A stretch of DNA of 37,762 nt from a virus. Location: positions 1-37,762 of IMG/VR virus record IMGVR_UViG_3300031753_000024; one strand, 5' to 3'. Below the pieces are notes generated by a model. That model had not been told where the DNA came from. It saw only the letters and a list, made by a program, of their open reading frames with translations, and searched no databases. Shown here in pieces: positions 36,049 through 37,762 of the stretch. Made by a program: the position numbers and the translations under genes. Position 1 is the stretch's first letter, and each line of letters starts with the position of its first letter.

Positions 36049-37762
36049 TCAGCCTGTCATGGCCAAGCCGAGCGGATGATAGTCGTCGTTGTCGTGGCCA
36101 AGATCACGTTCGAGCAGCCACGATGTTGTCGCAAACGCGGTCCAGGTCGTGCCGCCATCGGTGTTGATGTAGAGCCGGTTATTCTGGGTGCCGTCGCTGC
36201 GTAGATAGATCGAACCTTTCGCCGCACTCAGCGTCGGTGCGTTTGATCCGAAGCAAATACCAAAATTTGCGGTAGAGGATATAAGGATGCAAGTCCCGGT
36301 GGTTCCGCCGGCCGGGATCGCGGTGCCGCTCCACGCGGTAACCGAAGACGCGGAATTGATCAGTCCACCGAACCAACCGGCGCCAGCAACGCCGAGGCCG
36401 CCGCCTGCTTGCAGCGACCCGGTCGAGGTCGATGTCGCTGCCGTGGCGTCAGAGGCAATCACCGGGCCGCCAGATAGCGTCCAATTGGTAGCGTTGTAGC
36501 GCGCCCTGATAGTGCCGGCACCATCAGAAAGGATGACGTTGCCCGCAGTCGCGGCGCCTAGTCCGGTGACCTGGGCACCGAGCACCGTATTGTTGGAGCC
36601 AGTGGCAAGCCCGCGGCATGTGTCGAATCCGACGCAGGTGTTGCTGCTGCCACCCGCGAGGTCATAGAGGGTATTGGGACCGATCGCCGTGTTCTGGCTA
36701 TCCGTGACCGATATGCCGAGTGCTTGGTAGCCAAACGCCACATTGTCATGTCCGGTCGTGATCGTTGTTGCCGCCTGATAGCCGAAGGCATCGTTCCGCG
36801 TCCCCGTCGTGCTCGATATGAGGGCAGCACTGCCGAAGGCGTCATTGAACGATCCGGTGCCCTGGTTCAGGGCCGAATAACCGAATGCACTATTGTCCGT
36901 TCCGGTCGTGACCCGCGCCAGCGTTCCGTAGCCGACTGCGGTGCTGCGCGATCCGGTCGTATTGAAAAGAAGCGCAGACCAACCGAGGGCCGTATTCGAA
37001 CTCCCGGTTGTGTTCGACCACAGCGATTGGAATCCAACGGCCGCGTTGAACGTGCCCGTCGTGTTGACCTGCAGCGATTGGCTCCCGACCGCCGTGTTCT
37101 GCGAGGCGGTATTGTCATAGAGCGCCGCTTGGCCGACGGCAGTGTTGTCGGTGCCGGTCTTGTTGGTCAGCAGCGCGTTGAAGCCGAATGCGGAATTGCT
37201 GTAGCCCGTCGTCGTCTCGCCGAGCGCCAAGTTGCCGAACGCCGCATTGCGGTATCCGGTTGTGATCGCCGCACCGGCGCTGGAGCCGAAAGCATCGTTC
37301 GGTCCGAGCAGGCCCACCGCGGCGAAGAGCGCTTGGGCGCCGAATGCGGTGCTGTTGCTCCCGGTGCTGATAGTGAACAGCGCCGAATATCCCATGGCGG
37401 TGTTGAACGTGCCCGTGGCGTTCGAGTGCATCGCCGCCGAGCCGAATACGGAGTTCGCATATCCGGTCGTGTTGTAAGAAAACGTGTCGTAGCCGAGTGC
37501 GGTATTGCGAAAACCGGTCGTGTCCAGCCGCCCGGTCCCGATGCCGTAGAAGGAGTTTCCCATGTTGGCGGCCAGCGCGTACCCGGCATTGAAACCGGCC
37601 ATCTGGCTTTCATTGCCGTTCTGCAACGCATCGTAGATCAGTTGCGCGAGGACGATATAGCCAGCGGGGCTGGGATGCAGTCCATCAAGCGGCGCATAGG
37701 GAAGCGTCCATAAATTATCCGGGTCGCCGCCAGAGTAGTACACACCCATGGGATCTGGCGAG
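36049..37762 (-). CDS. Tail spike or fibre with YadA-like repeats and esterase end (partial)
   Basis: The frame is open to the right edge (an ATG at 37749 is internal, because the frame continues upstream as S-P-D-P). The first visible part has DGLHPSPAGYIVLAQLIYDA with the Asp-x-x-His pair of SGNH/GDSL esterases, so the catalytic domain lies mostly outside the window. Residues about 60-400 are repeats like NTAVGSQSLQVNTTG, the trimeric head repeat of YadA-type adhesins, about 14 residues each. The C-terminus has NAPTLSAAKGSIYLRSDG and a closing TWTAFATTSW segment, common in phage tail proteins. Spacer 6 of the array matches the DNA for NAPTLSAAKG. It probably binds and de-acylates host surface glycans. 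Confidence 0.85.
   Translation of the reverse strand, partial: SPDPMGVYYSGGDPDNLWTLPYAPLDGLHPSPAGYIVLAQLIYDALQNGNESQMAGFNAGYALAANMGNSFYGIGTGRLDTTGFRNTALGYDTFSYNTTGYANSVFGSAAMHSNATGTFNTAMGYSALFTISTGSNSTAFGAQALFAAVGLLGPNDAFGSSAGAAITTGYRNAAFGNLALGETTTGYSNSAFGFNALLTNKTGTDNTAVGQAALYDNTASQNTAVGSQSLQVNTTGTFNAAVGFQSLWSNTTGSSNTALGWSALLFNTTGSRSTAVGYGTLARVTTGTDNSAFGYSALNQGTGSFNDAFGSAALISSTTGTRNDAFGYQAATTITTGHDNVAFGYQALGISVTDSQNTAIGPNTLYDLAGGSSNTCVGFDTCRGLATGSNNTVLGAQVTGLGAATAGNVILSDGAGTIRARYNATNWTLSGGPVIASDATAATSTSTGSLQAGGGLGVAGAGWFGGLINSASSVTAWSGTAIPAGGTTGTCILISSTANFGICFGSNAPTLSAAKGSIYLRSDGTQNNRLYINTDGGTTWTAFATTSWLLERDLGHDNDDYHPLGLAMTG
36214..36250 (-). other. Sequence matched by CRISPR spacer 6 (candidate protospacer)
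   Basis: 36227-36249 is identical to spacer bases 17-39 (23 bases, 24 with the repeat's first G). 36214-36225 matches a further 12 bases after one extra C in the spacer, with one mismatch at 36226. On the - strand the sequence just 5' of the match is TTTGCTTC, so the three bases next to it are TTC, a TTN-type flank. Confidence 0.85.

Overview
The window looks like a large part of the genome of a tailed phage (or prophage) of a GC-rich alphaproteobacterium, probably Rhizobiales-like. The tail block has podovirus (T7-type) layout: adaptor-like, nozzle-like and three internal-core-like proteins in order, then lysis genes. Capsid, portal, terminase, polymerase, integrase, cas1 and cas2 are not in the window. 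Family names come from reading the sequence and recalling families; no search was run.

Left arm, + strand, 1-8817: an early-type operon with many start/stop overlaps. It holds the end of a single-strand annealing protein, a YqaJ-type exonuclease, small proteins, a 33-unit pentapeptide protein and a cytosine methyltransferase split by a complete 1.9-kb IS1595-family element. It then runs into a compact TnpB/Cas12-like protein (5969-7252), a 99-aa partner ORF (7245-7544) and a CRISPR array of nine 36-nt repeats and eight spacers (7668-8299). After the array comes a structured segment (8367-8450) that could be a tracrRNA-like RNA.

Middle, mostly - strand, 8907-14735: a terminator for the right-arm operon, then lysis-type and small membrane genes (holin-like protein, lipoprotein, papain-like protein). 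A boundary region follows, with a winged-helix regulator, a leucine-type tRNA body carrying a proline (UGG) anticodon, and an IS1595 remnant.

Right arm, - strand, 14735-37762: a 2600-aa polyvalent ejection protein, an M15-peptidase internal protein, a gp14-like protein, a GNAT-like protein, a DUF3800 protein, a 1306-aa nozzle-like protein, three adaptor-like paralogues, a GH19-type endolysin and a tail spike that runs off the window. A + strand block at about 33257-34398 (transposase remnant plus cargo) interrupts the adaptor genes.

The main discovery candidate is the CRISPR locus. The effector keeps the TnpB/Cas12 N-terminal fold signature and the RuvC-I Asp. It appears to lack the RuvC-II Glu, the C-terminal zinc ribbon and the RuvC-III Asp, which suggests an RNA-guided binder rather than a cutter. 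Spacer 6 matches, over 23 contiguous bases and about 35 of 39 positions with one indel, the phage's own tail-spike gene at 36214-36249. That spacer is the only one flanked on both sides by a variant repeat, and the variant changes keep the repeat hairpin paired. A reasonable hypothesis is a phage-borne, nuclease-dead mini-Cas12 system that silences tail genes of competing phages, or its own.
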